In this document: piece by piece, positions 55,522 through 64,000 of the stretch
Numbering within the stretch: the stretch's first letter is position 1
Layout of the letters: each line of letters starts with the position of its first letter
Assembly (NCBI RefSeq): GCF_013393345.1
Contig: NZ_QJRF01000069.1
Coordinates: 62,001-126,000 of the forward strand
Reading direction: 5' to 3'
Origin: Pseudomonas taiwanensis
Lineage (GTDB): Bacteria; Pseudomonadota; Gammaproteobacteria; Pseudomonadales; Pseudomonadaceae
Length of the DNA stretch: 64,000 bases
The notes under the pieces: model-generated
The model's input: the letters and a program-made list of their open reading frames with translations, nothing else
The model's database searches: none
What the model was told of the DNA's origin: nothing
Made by a program: the position numbers and the translations under genes

Positions 55522-56565
55522 TCAAGGCATTTGGGATGGAGGGCGACGGTACTCGCCAAGGCTCTGTCCGGTCCAGCGCCGGAAGGCGCGGCCGAGGGAG
55601 CCGGGTTCACTGAAACCGACCAGGAAAGCGATATCGGCCAGCTCCAGGGTCGGATCACGCAGGTAGTGCAGCACCAACTGCTGGCGAGTCTCATCCACCA
55701 GCTGGCTGAAGGATAACCCGGCCTCGCGCAGGCGACGCTGCAGGGTGCGAGGACTCAACGCCAGTTCGTCGGCCAGGCGCTCCAGGTCGGGCCCTTCGGC
55801 AGACAACTGCGCGGCCAGCAGTTCACGGGCCCGGCCCAGCACGCTGTGACCCTGGCGCAGCTCGCTGAGCAGGCGCTCGGCGTAACCATCGAACAGCCGG
55901 CGCACTTCGGCATCGGCCTGGCCCAGCGGCGTCGCCAACAGGCGTTTGGGGAAAATCAGGGCATTGTCTGCCTGGCCGAACAGCACCGGGCAGCGAAAGA
56001 TCCGCTGGTGTTCGGTAGTGTCGGCTGGCGCGGGGTGCTGGAAACGCACTTCGGTTGGCGGGATGTCCAACCCGGTTATCCAGCGACCGAAGGTCACCCA
56101 GCCGGACAGGGTTTCTTCCGCCAGCAGCGCGCGCTGCTGGGGCAGGATGGACGCCCAGCTGTGCGCCACCAAAGGCTCCAACCCATGGCGCGGCGGCTCG
56201 TCGGCCAATTCCACATGACCCAGGTTGCCCACCAGGGCCGCGTAACGCGCCTGGCGATGCAAGGCATCGGCGAGGGTGGCGCAGCTCATCAGCAGAAAGC
56301 CCAACACGCCGTAATGGCCGGGACGAACGGCTTCGCCCAGGTGCAGGCCGAGGTGCGGGTCGCCGGAAAGCCGCGCGGCATGGCCAAGCAGTTCAAGGTA
56401 AGCGCTGGCGGCGATGCGCTGGTCGCGCTGGGAAAGTATCGCGGCTGTCAGCTGGACGTGACCCAGCAACTCGGCAGGGGCCACGCCGAACTGTTCGATG
56501 CGCTCCACCAGCCCCTGCAGATAGGCGACCGAGACCGAGCCGGCCAGGGATGCGGCGTTGTCCAT
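55522..56565 (-). CDS. AraC family transcriptional regulator
   Basis: 347 residues. An N-terminal arabinose-binding-like (DUF4/OruR-type) domain with [31 protein letters not shown], then a C-terminal double helix-turn-helix ([26 protein letters not shown] and [27 protein letters not shown]). The inducer and targets are unknown. ATG at 56565 with AAGGAG upstream. Followed by cyaY after 11 bases, so it may be co-transcribed with it. Confidence 0.93.
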   Translation of the reverse strand: MDNAASLAGSVSVAYLQGLVERIEQFGVAPAELLGHVQLTAAILSQRDQRIAASAYLELLGHAARLSGDPHLGLHLGEAVRPGHYGVLGFLLMSCATLADALHRQARYAALVGNLGHVELADEPPRHGLEPLVAHSWASILPQQRALLAEETLSGWVTFGRWITGLDIPPTEVRFQHPAPADTTEHQRIFRCPVLFGQADNALIFPKRLLATPLGQADAEVRRLFDGYAERLLSELRQGHSVLGRARELLAAQLSAEGPDLERLADELALSPRTLQRRLREAGLSFSQLVDETRQQLVLHYLRDPTLELADIAFLVGFSEPGSLGRAFRRWTGQSLGEYRRPPSQMP

Positions 56566-56704
56566 GAGAGCTCCTTTTTCAGTCGCCAATGCTAGCGCCG
56601 CAAAGGCCCGCAGGCCACGCCGGGCGGGAATTTCACCGAATAGGCAAGGCGGCGGGGGGTCGGTATACTCCGGAACAATTCACGTTTTCTGCAAGGATTC
56701 CGTC

Positions 56705-56845
56705 ATGAAGCGACTCCACGCACCCTTCGTCGCGCTGCTCGCCGCTGTCTGCCTGTTGGCCGGCTGTGGTCAGAAAGGCCCGCTTTACATGCCTGACGAC
56801 GAGAAAGCAGCGAAAGAACACCAGAAAGACGTGTACATCCGCTGA
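56705..56845 (+). CDS. lptM: Lipoprotein LptM (LppL), small
   Basis: 46-residue lipoprotein. Signal peptide with lipobox LLAGC (cysteine at about residue 22), then the conserved GQKGPLYMP motif of the YifL/LptM family. In E. coli LptM assists maturation of the LptD translocon; in Pseudomonas this gene is called lppL and sits at the head of lysA. A TATACT (56664-56669) upstream may be its -10. Confidence 0.92.
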   Translation: MKRLHAPFVALLAAVCLLAGCGQKGPLYMPDDEKAAKEHQKDVYIR

Positions 56846-56859
56846 TCGGGGGAGCTGTC

Positions 56860-58107
56860 ATGGACGCTTTCACGTACCGCGACGGGGAGCTGTTCGCGGA
56901 AGGCGTAGCGCTGTCCGATATCGCCGCTCGCTTCGGCACGCCCACCTATGTCTATTCCCGCGCCGCGATCGAGGCAGGTTACAAGGCCTATGCCGACGCC
57001 CTCGCCGGTTCGCCGGGGATGGTTTGCTACGCGGTCAAGGCCAATTCCAACCTCGGTGTGCTGAACCTGCTGGCGCGTCTCGGCGCGGGCTTCGACATCG
57101 TGTCCAGCGGTGAACTGGAGCGCGTGCTGGCTGCCGGCGGTGCTCCGGAGCGCATCGTCTTTTCCGGCGTCGGCAAGAGCCGCGACGACATGCGCCGTGC
57201 CCTGGAAGCAGGCGTGCACTGCTTCAACGTCGAGTCGCGCAACGAACTGGAGCGCCTGCAGAACGTGGCGGCCGCCATGGACGTGAAGGCGCCGGTCTCG
57301 CTGCGGGTGAATCCCGACGTGGATGCCGGCACCCACCCGTACATCGCCACGGGCCTGAAGGAAAACAAGTTCGGCATCTCCATAGACGAAGCCGAAGCGG
57401 TGTATGTCCAGGCCGCCAGCCTGTCCCACCTCGATGTGATCGGCGTCGACTGCCATATCGGCTCCCAGCTCACCAGCCTGGAGCCCTTCCTCGATGCCCT
57501 CGACCGCCTCCTGGACCTGATCGACCGCCTGAACGAACGTGGCATCGCCATTCGCCACCTGGACCTCGGTGGCGGCCTTGGCGTGCGCTACCGCGATGAG
57601 CAGCCGCCGCTGCCCAGCGAGTACATCCAGGCCGTGCGCCAGCGCATCAAGGGTCGCAACCTGGAGCTGCTGTTCGAGCCCGGCCGCTCCATAGTCGCCA
57701 ACGCAGGCGTGCTGCTGACCCAGGTGGAATACCTCAAGCTCACAGAAAACAAGGATTTCGCGGTGATCGACGCGGCCATGAACGACCTGATCCGCCCGGC
57801 CCTCTACCAGGCCTGGATGGACGTGGTGCCGGTGCAACCCCATGCCGGTACCGAGCGCACCTACGACCTGGTCGGCCCGATCTGCGAAACCGGCGATTTC
57901 CTCGCCCGCGAACGCAGCCTGGTGCTGGCCGAGGGTGATCTGCTGGCGATTCGCTCCGCTGGCGCCTACGGTTTCGTGATGAGTTCCAACTACAACACCC
58001 GCGGCCGTGCCGCCGAGGTGCTGGTGGATGGCGAGCAAGCCTTTGAGGTGCGCCGCCGCGAGACTATCGAAGACCTTTATGCCGGCGAAAGCCTGCTGCC
58101 GCAGTGA
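56860..58107 (+). CDS. lysA: Diaminopimelate decarboxylase
   Basis: PLP enzyme that makes lysine from meso-diaminopimelate. 415 residues; the cofactor lysine is Lys60 in [11 protein letters not shown]. The catalytic C-terminal motif [11 protein letters not shown] is intact. GGGGGAG precedes the ATG. Second gene of lptM-lysA-dapF-DUF484-xerC-yigB, separated from lptM by 14 bases. Confidence 0.97.
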   Translation: MDAFTYRDGELFAEGVALSDIAARFGTPTYVYSRAAIEAGYKAYADALAGSPGMVCYAVKANSNLGVLNLLARLGAGFDIVSSGELERVLAAGGAPERIVFSGVGKSRDDMRRALEAGVHCFNVESRNELERLQNVAAAMDVKAPVSLRVNPDVDAGTHPYIATGLKENKFGISIDEAEAVYVQAASLSHLDVIGVDCHIGSQLTSLEPFLDALDRLLDLIDRLNERGIAIRHLDLGGGLGVRYRDEQPPLPSEYIQAVRQRIKGRNLELLFEPGRSIVANAGVLLTQVEYLKLTENKDFAVIDAAMNDLIRPALYQAWMDVVPVQPHAGTERTYDLVGPICETGDFLARERSLVLAEGDLLAIRSAGAYGFVMSSNYNTRGRAAEVLVDGEQAFEVRRRETIEDLYAGESLLPQ

Positions 58108-58117
58108 GGGCGCATCC

Positions 58118-58948
58118 ATGCTATTGCGCTTCACCAAGATGCACGGCCTCGGCAACGACTTCATGGTCCTCGACCTGGTCAGCCAGCACGCCCACATCCA
58201 GCCCAAGCACGCGAAGCAGTGGGGCGACCGCAACACGGGTGTCGGTTTCGACCAGCTGCTGATAGTCGAGGCTCCCACCAATCCTGACGTCGACTTCCGT
58301 TACCGCATCTTCAACTCCGATGGTTCGGAAGTGGAGCAGTGCGGCAACGGTGCGCGCTGCTTTGCCCGCTTCGTCATCGACAAGCGCCTGACGGTGAAGA
58401 AGCGCATCCGCGTGGAAACCAAGGGCGGCATCATCGAGCTCGATGTGCGTGCCGACGGCCAGGTCACCGTGGACATGGGGCCGCCGCGCCTCGTGCCGCA
58501 GCAGATTCCCTTCGTCGCCGACACGGAAGCGCTGGTTTATCCGGTCGATGTGGACGGCCAGACCGTCGAGCTGGCAGCCATTTCCATGGGCAACCCCCAT
58601 GCGGTGCTGCGCGTCGATGATGTCACCACCGCCCCGGTACACAGCCTCGGGCCGAAGCTGGAAAACCATCCACGTTTCCCGCAGCGGGTAAACGTGGGCT
58701 TCCTGCAGATCGTCGATCGCAAGCTGGCGAAGCTGCGCGTCTGGGAACGCGGCGCCGGGGAAACCCAGGCCTGTGGCACTGGCGCCTGCGCCGCGGCAGT
58801 GGCTGCGATCCGCCAGGGTTGGATGGACTCCCCGGTGCAACTCGACTTGCCGGGTGGCCGGCTGCTGATCGAGTGGGAGGGTCCGGGACAGCCCGTTATG
58901 ATGACCGGACCCGCCGTCCGCGTATTCGAAGGACAGGTTCGCCTATGA
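58118..58948 (+). CDS. dapF: Diaminopimelate epimerase
   Basis: Converts LL- to meso-diaminopimelate for lysine and peptidoglycan. 276 residues with the catalytic cysteine pair C75 (EQCGNGARC) and C219 ([11 protein letters not shown]). Start at ATG 58118 ([15 protein letters not shown]); an earlier frame would overlap lysA. Overlaps the DUF484 gene by four bases (ATGA). Confidence 0.97.
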   Translation: MLLRFTKMHGLGNDFMVLDLVSQHAHIQPKHAKQWGDRNTGVGFDQLLIVEAPTNPDVDFRYRIFNSDGSEVEQCGNGARCFARFVIDKRLTVKKRIRVETKGGIIELDVRADGQVTVDMGPPRLVPQQIPFVADTEALVYPVDVDGQTVELAAISMGNPHAVLRVDDVTTAPVHSLGPKLENHPRFPQRVNVGFLQIVDRKLAKLRVWERGAGETQACGTGACAAAVAAIRQGWMDSPVQLDLPGGRLLIEWEGPGQPVMMTGPAVRVFEGQVRL

Positions 58949-59646
58949 CCGACCAGCACCAGGACCAGCCGCAGCACCTCGACTCCGAAACGGTGGCAGC
59001 CTACCTGCGCCTCCATCCGGAGTTCTTCGTCCAGCACGAGGAACTGATCCCCGAGATGCGCATCCCCCACCAGCCCGGAGACGCCGTATCCCTGGTGGAA
59101 CGCCAGGTGAAGCTGCTGCGCGAGCGCAACATCGAAATGCGCCATCGCCTGTCGCAACTGATGGACGTGGCCCGGGAGAACGACCGTCTGTTCGACAAGA
59201 CCCGGCGCCTGGTGCTCGACCTGCTCGACGCCTCCAGCCTGGAAGAAGTGGTCGGCGCCGTGGAAGACAGCCTGCGCCACGAATTCCAGGTGCCCTTCGT
59301 CAGCCTCATCCTGTTCAGCGAGATCACCCTGCCGGTGGGCCGCAGTGTCACCACCGCCGAAGCCCACCAGAGCATCGGCGGCCTGCTGGCCGGCGGCAAG
59401 ACCATCTGCGGCGTGCTGCGCAGCCATGAACTGGAGTTCCTGTTCGGCGCCGAAGAACGCGACCAGGTGGGCTCCGCTGCAGTGGTCAGCCTGACTCACC
59501 AGGGTCTGCACGGCGTGCTCGCCATCGGCAGTCCCGATCCGCAGCATTACAAGAGCTCCCTCGGCACCCTGTTCCTCGGTTATGTCGCTGAAGTGCTGGC
59601 CCGGGTACTGCCGCGCTTCGCATCCCCCCTGCGTTCGGTGAGATAA
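58945..59646 (+). CDS. DUF484 family protein
   Basis: 233 residues of the DUF484 family, conserved between dapF and xerC in many gammaproteobacteria. The N-terminal block [26 protein letters not shown] is the signature; the middle has a coiled coil ([17 protein letters not shown]) and the C-terminus looks GAF-like. Function is unknown. The ATG overlaps the dapF stop. Confidence 0.92.
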   Translation: MTDQHQDQPQHLDSETVAAYLRLHPEFFVQHEELIPEMRIPHQPGDAVSLVERQVKLLRERNIEMRHRLSQLMDVARENDRLFDKTRRLVLDLLDASSLEEVVGAVEDSLRHEFQVPFVSLILFSEITLPVGRSVTTAEAHQSIGGLLAGGKTICGVLRSHELEFLFGAEERDQVGSAAVVSLTHQGLHGVLAIGSPDPQHYKSSLGTLFLGYVAEVLARVLPRFASPLRSVR

Positions 59647-59675
59647 CCCACCGCCGCGCATTCCAAGGAAGTCCC

Positions 59676-60572
59676 ATGAATGCCGACCTGGACGCCTACC
59701 TGAACCACCTGCGCAGCGAGCGTCAGGTGTCGGCCCATACCCTGGACGGCTACCACCGCGACCTGCTCAAGGTGCGCGCGCTCTGCGAGAAGTACGGCAT
59801 TGCCGACTGGACCGATCTGGATGTCCGCAGCCTGCGCAGCTTCGTTGCCCGACTGCATCAGGACGGCCTGTCCAGCCGCAGCCTGGCGCGCCTGCTCTCG
59901 GCCGTGCGCGGCCTTTATCAGTACCTGATCCGCGAGGGTCGCTGCCGTCACGATCCCGCCAATGGCCTCGCCGCGCCCAAGGGGGCTCGCCGACTTCCTC
60001 GCGCACTCGACGCCGACCGCGCCCAGCAGTTGCTGGACGGGGGCGTGGAAGACGATTTCATCGCCCGCCGCGACCAGGCCATGCTGGAGCTGTTCTATTC
60101 CTCGGGCCTGCGGCTATCCGAACTGGTGGGCCTGGACCTCGAAGGACTCGACCTCTCCGCGGGCCTCGTGCGGGTAATTGGCAAGGGCAACAAGACCCGC
60201 GAGTTGCCCGTGGGCAGCAAGGCTCGTGAGGCGCTGGAAGAATGGCTGCCCCTGCGCGCAGCCGCCAATCCCGGTGACGGCGCGGTCTTCATCAGCCAGC
60301 AAGGCCGCCGCCTGACACCGCGCGCAATCCAACTGAGGGTCCGCCAGGCGGGCGTTCGTGAACTGGGCCAGCATTTGCATCCGCACATGCTGCGACATTC
60401 CTTCGCCAGCCATATGCTGGAGTCGTCCCAGGACTTGCGAGCGGTGCAGGAGTTGCTCGGCCACGCCGACATCTCCACCACCCAGATCTATACCCACCTG
60501 GACTTCCAGCACCTGGCCTCGGTCTACGACCAGGCCCATCCGAGGGCGAAGCGACGGGGAGCTGACGAATGA
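59676..60572 (+). CDS. xerC: Tyrosine recombinase XerC
   Basis: Resolves chromosome dimers at dif together with XerD. 298 residues with an N-terminal SAM-like core-binding domain and the catalytic domain. Catalytic residues seen: R146 in SGLRLSEL, K in KGNKTREL, H237 and R240 in [10 protein letters not shown]263 in LGHADIST and nucleophile Y272 in QIYTHLD. AAGGAAGT precedes the ATG. Four-base overlap with yigB follows. Confidence 0.97.
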   Translation: MNADLDAYLNHLRSERQVSAHTLDGYHRDLLKVRALCEKYGIADWTDLDVRSLRSFVARLHQDGLSSRSLARLLSAVRGLYQYLIREGRCRHDPANGLAAPKGARRLPRALDADRAQQLLDGGVEDDFIARRDQAMLELFYSSGLRLSELVGLDLEGLDLSAGLVRVIGKGNKTRELPVGSKAREALEEWLPLRAAANPGDGAVFISQQGRRLTPRAIQLRVRQAGVRELGQHLHPHMLRHSFASHMLESSQDLRAVQELLGHADISTTQIYTHLDFQHLASVYDQAHPRAKRRGADE

Positions 60573-61273
60573 GTATCCAGCTGATTACCTTCGACCTGGA
60601 CGACACCCTCTGGGATAACCGCCCGGTAATCGAGGGCGCCGAAACCGCCATGCGCGACTGGCTGATGGAACACACCCCGGCGTTGGGCAGCCTGCCGGTG
60701 GAGCACCTCTGGGCCATTCGTGGCGAGGTCCTGGCTGCCGAGCCCAGCCTGAAGCACCGCCTCAGTGAACTGCGCCGCCGTACCCTGCGCCGCGCACTGG
60801 AAGGTGTCGGTTACTCCACCGAGGATGCCATCGATCTGGCCGAAGGCGCTTTCCAGGCCATGCTCCACGCCCGTCACCGCATCACCTTCTTCCCCGATAC
60901 CGTGCCCACTCTCGAGCGCCTGGCCATTCGCTACAGCCTGGGGGTGATCACCAACGGCAATGCCGACGTGCGCCGCCTGGGTCTGGCCGACTACTTCAAG
61001 TTCGCCCTGTGCGCCGAAGAGCTGGGCATCGGCAAGCCCGACCCGATGCCGTTCCTCGAAGCGCTCAAGCGCGGTGGTGTCAGCGCCGGCGAAGCCGTGC
61101 ACATCGGCGACCACCCGGCCGACGATATCGAAGGCGCCCGCCGTGCAGGCCTGCGCGCCATCTGGTTCAACCCGCTTGGCAAGGAGTGGACCGGCGAGCA
61201 ACTGCCCGACGCGGAAATCACCAGCCTGAGGGAGCTGCCCGAAGTTCTCGCGCGCTGGGCGAAGTGGCACTGA
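60569..61273 (+). CDS. yigB: HAD-family hydrolase YigB
   Basis: 234 residues of the haloacid dehalogenase superfamily. Motif I is [12 protein letters not shown] (nucleophile Asp at the first D), motif II is VITNGNAD, motif III includes [11 protein letters not shown] and motif IV is [15 protein letters not shown]. coli YigB dephosphorylates FMN and similar; likely the same activity. Last gene of the operon, followed by a bidirectional terminator. Confidence 0.93.
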   Translation: MSIQLITFDLDDTLWDNRPVIEGAETAMRDWLMEHTPALGSLPVEHLWAIRGEVLAAEPSLKHRLSELRRRTLRRALEGVGYSTEDAIDLAEGAFQAMLHARHRITFFPDTVPTLERLAIRYSLGVITNGNADVRRLGLADYFKFALCAEELGIGKPDPMPFLEALKRGGVSAGEAVHIGDHPADDIEGARRAGLRAIWFNPLGKEWTGEQLPDAEITSLRELPEVLARWAKWH

Positions 61274-61318
61274 GCGGACGCATCGCGTTAGGCACTTCCT
61301 TACCCATCCTTCGCCCAT

Positions 61319-61348
61319 GAAAAAGCCCGCCAATGGCGGGCTTTTTCG
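61319..61348. terminator. Bidirectional terminator between yigB and sutA
   Basis: GAAAAAGCCCGCC and GGCGGGCTTTTTC form a 13-bp stem with a four-base loop, with U-runs in both directions, between convergent stops. Confidence 0.9.
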
Positions 61349-61361
61349 ACGGGTGCCGGCC

Positions 61362-61676
61362 TCAGATGGGGCGGCTGCCGTACTTGCTGTCCGGCTTCTT
61401 CGGCGGGTCGGCAACCACATTGGGCTCGACCTCTTGCACCTTGCCGCCACGGGCCAGGAAATCTTCCATGGCCTTGGCCAGGGCATCGCGCTCTTTCTGC
61501 TTGGCTTCGATGCTGGGCATTTCCTCGACTTCGACCGCAGCCTTGGCCTTCTTCCCGGAGGGAGCAGGGGCCTCGCTGTCGTCGTCGCTGTCACCATCAT
61601 CGGCTGCAGCCAGCTCTTCGCCGTCGTCCTCGTCGGCCGCTTCCAGCTCGTCTTGTTCCAGTTCTTCGTCGCTCAT
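61362..61676 (-). CDS. sutA: RNA polymerase-associated regulator SutA
   Basis: 104 residues. A very acidic, probably disordered N-terminal half (MSDEELEQDELEAADEDDGEEL...), then a central helix MPSIEAKQKERDALAKAMEDFLARGG and a disordered tail ending SKYGSRPI. This is SutA, found in Pseudomonas, which binds RNA polymerase during slow growth and supports ribosomal RNA transcription. It shares a terminator with yigB. Confidence 0.93.
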   Translation of the reverse strand: MSDEELEQDELEAADEDDGEELAAADDGDSDDDSEAPAPSGKKAKAAVEVEEMPSIEAKQKERDALAKAMEDFLARGGKVQEVEPNVVADPPKKPDSKYGSRPI

Positions 61677-61752
61677 GTTCTACCTCATGCCTTGCCAAAG
61701 CAGGTTAGTTATAGCCCAGCTGCGCCAGCTTTCTAACGCTGCCAGAAAAAAT

Positions 61753-62178
61753 TCAGTACGCCTCGCCATGCAAGGTCGCCAGTACCCGCCGCGAACCGCC
61801 GTGATCACGGTGCTCGCCCAGGTAGACACCTTGCCAGGTGCCCATCGCCAGCTGCCCGTCCTGGACCGGCAGACTCAGCTGACAGCCGAGGAGGCTGCCC
61901 TTGAAGTGCGCGGGCAAGTCGTCCGGCCCTTCATAGTCATGTTCATAGCCGCTTTCACCCTGGGGCACCAGGCGATTGAAGAATCGCTCGAAGTCACGCC
62001 GGACCGCGGGGTCGGCGTTCTCGTTCACCGTCAGGGAAGCCGACGTATGCTGCAGCCAGAGGTGCAACAGACCCACCCGGTAGCGCCGCAGTTCCGGCAA
62101 CGCGGCCAGGATTTCTTCGGTGACCAGATGGAAGCCACGCGGCCTCGGACGCAAGGTGATCAGGGTCTGCTGCCACAT
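61753..62178 (-). CDS. yjbQ: YjbQ family protein (UPF0047)
   Basis: 141 residues of the YjbQ/UPF0047 family. [31 protein letters not shown] carries the family histidine motif, and [23 protein letters not shown] near the C-terminus holds the second signature. Some members have weak thiamine phosphate synthase activity; the real function is uncertain. It is 76 bases from sutA. Confidence 0.92.
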   Translation of the reverse strand: MWQQTLITLRPRPRGFHLVTEEILAALPELRRYRVGLLHLWLQHTSASLTVNENADPAVRRDFERFFNRLVPQGESGYEHDYEGPDDLPAHFKGSLLGCQLSLPVQDGQLAMGTWQGVYLGEHRDHGGSRRVLATLHGEAY

Positions 62179-62226
62179 GCGCGAATACCTGTTCCGGCTC
62201 GTACGGCGGGCATTCTAGCGCGGCCG

Positions 62227-62262
62227 AAAAAAAAACAAAGGGCGCCTTTCGGCGCCCTTTTT
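62227..62262 (-). terminator. Terminator after amtB
   Basis: AAAGGGCGCC and GGCGCCCTTT form a 10-bp stem with a short TTTC loop. On the minus strand it is followed by TGTTTTTTTTTCGG, an unusually long U-run. Confidence 0.93.
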
Positions 62263-62316
62263 GGCAATCCCGTCGACATCCCCGCCGGCAACCGCCGAAC
62301 GGGGAAATCATGAGGA

Positions 62317-63636
<1,320 letters not shown>

Positions 63637-63670
63637 GTTGTTTTCTCCTGGGGCGTTGGGGTTCGGCGGC

Positions 63671-64000
<330 letters not shown>

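Overview
The window is a GC-rich stretch of core chromosome from a Pseudomonas species. The evidence is the protein families and their order: gcvPHT, ubiI-ubiH-pepP, zapA-6S RNA-fau, ubiD, rho, trxA, ppx/ppk-hemB, algP, algQ, dsbB, hemYXDC-algR-algZ, argH, cyaA, rnk, cyaY, lptM-lysA-dapF-xerC-yigB, sutA and amtB-glnK. This is the arrangement I know from the algR side of Pseudomonas chromosomes, and Pseudomonas-type REP palindromes lie in the gaps. I saw no prophage, complete insertion sequence, CRISPR array, tRNA or rRNA.

Layout. 1-485: end of a DUF2388 gene, then a REP cluster. 486-4954: glycine cleavage genes gcvT, gcvH and gcvP, all on the minus strand. 5174-7868: ferric-iron ABC permease and binding protein with no ATPase gene beside them. 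7996-12375: ubiquinone hydroxylases, pepP and a YgfB-family gene in one minus-strand run. 12582-13991: a ZapB-like small protein, zapA, 6S RNA and fau. 14041-18282: a 44-residue membrane protein, an EVE protein, a diguanylate cyclase, a FliL-like protein and a quinone oxidoreductase. 18309-18520: a small inverted-repeat element that appears to have split a terminator. 18541-23026: ferredoxin-type reductase, ubiD, rho and trxA. 23390-28227: ppx convergent with hemB-ppk, so polyphosphate synthesis and degradation genes face each other.

28461-38394 is a mixed region: DedA, a sterol-desaturase-like enzyme, a hydrolase, elbB, a thioesterase, YaiI, a cytochrome c/FTR1 iron permease, a LysE exporter, a short MscS channel and the ABC-F protein YheS. 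38445-48900 holds the alginate regulators algP, algQ, algR and algZ, with dsbB, a sugar dehydrogenase and the haem genes hemC-hemD-hemX-hemY. 49110-54106 runs argH, two small conserved proteins and class I adenylate cyclase, followed by a tandem composite palindrome. 54444-56565 is rnk, a DUF1289 gene, cyaY and an AraC regulator. 56705-61273 is a plus-strand operon for lysine/peptidoglycan precursors and chromosome-dimer resolution. 61362-64000 is sutA, yjbQ, amtB and a glnK that lacks its first three codons at the window edge.

Most of this is ordinary core genome, and I did not find a convincing new defence or mobile system. The best leads are the small element nested in a terminator (18309-18520), the reductase next to ubiD, the ATPase-less iron transporter with an internal hairpin, the unannotated-size 44-residue gene, and the two composite repeat clusters. 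Start codons were chosen by ribosome-binding site and family length; several are GTG or TTG.
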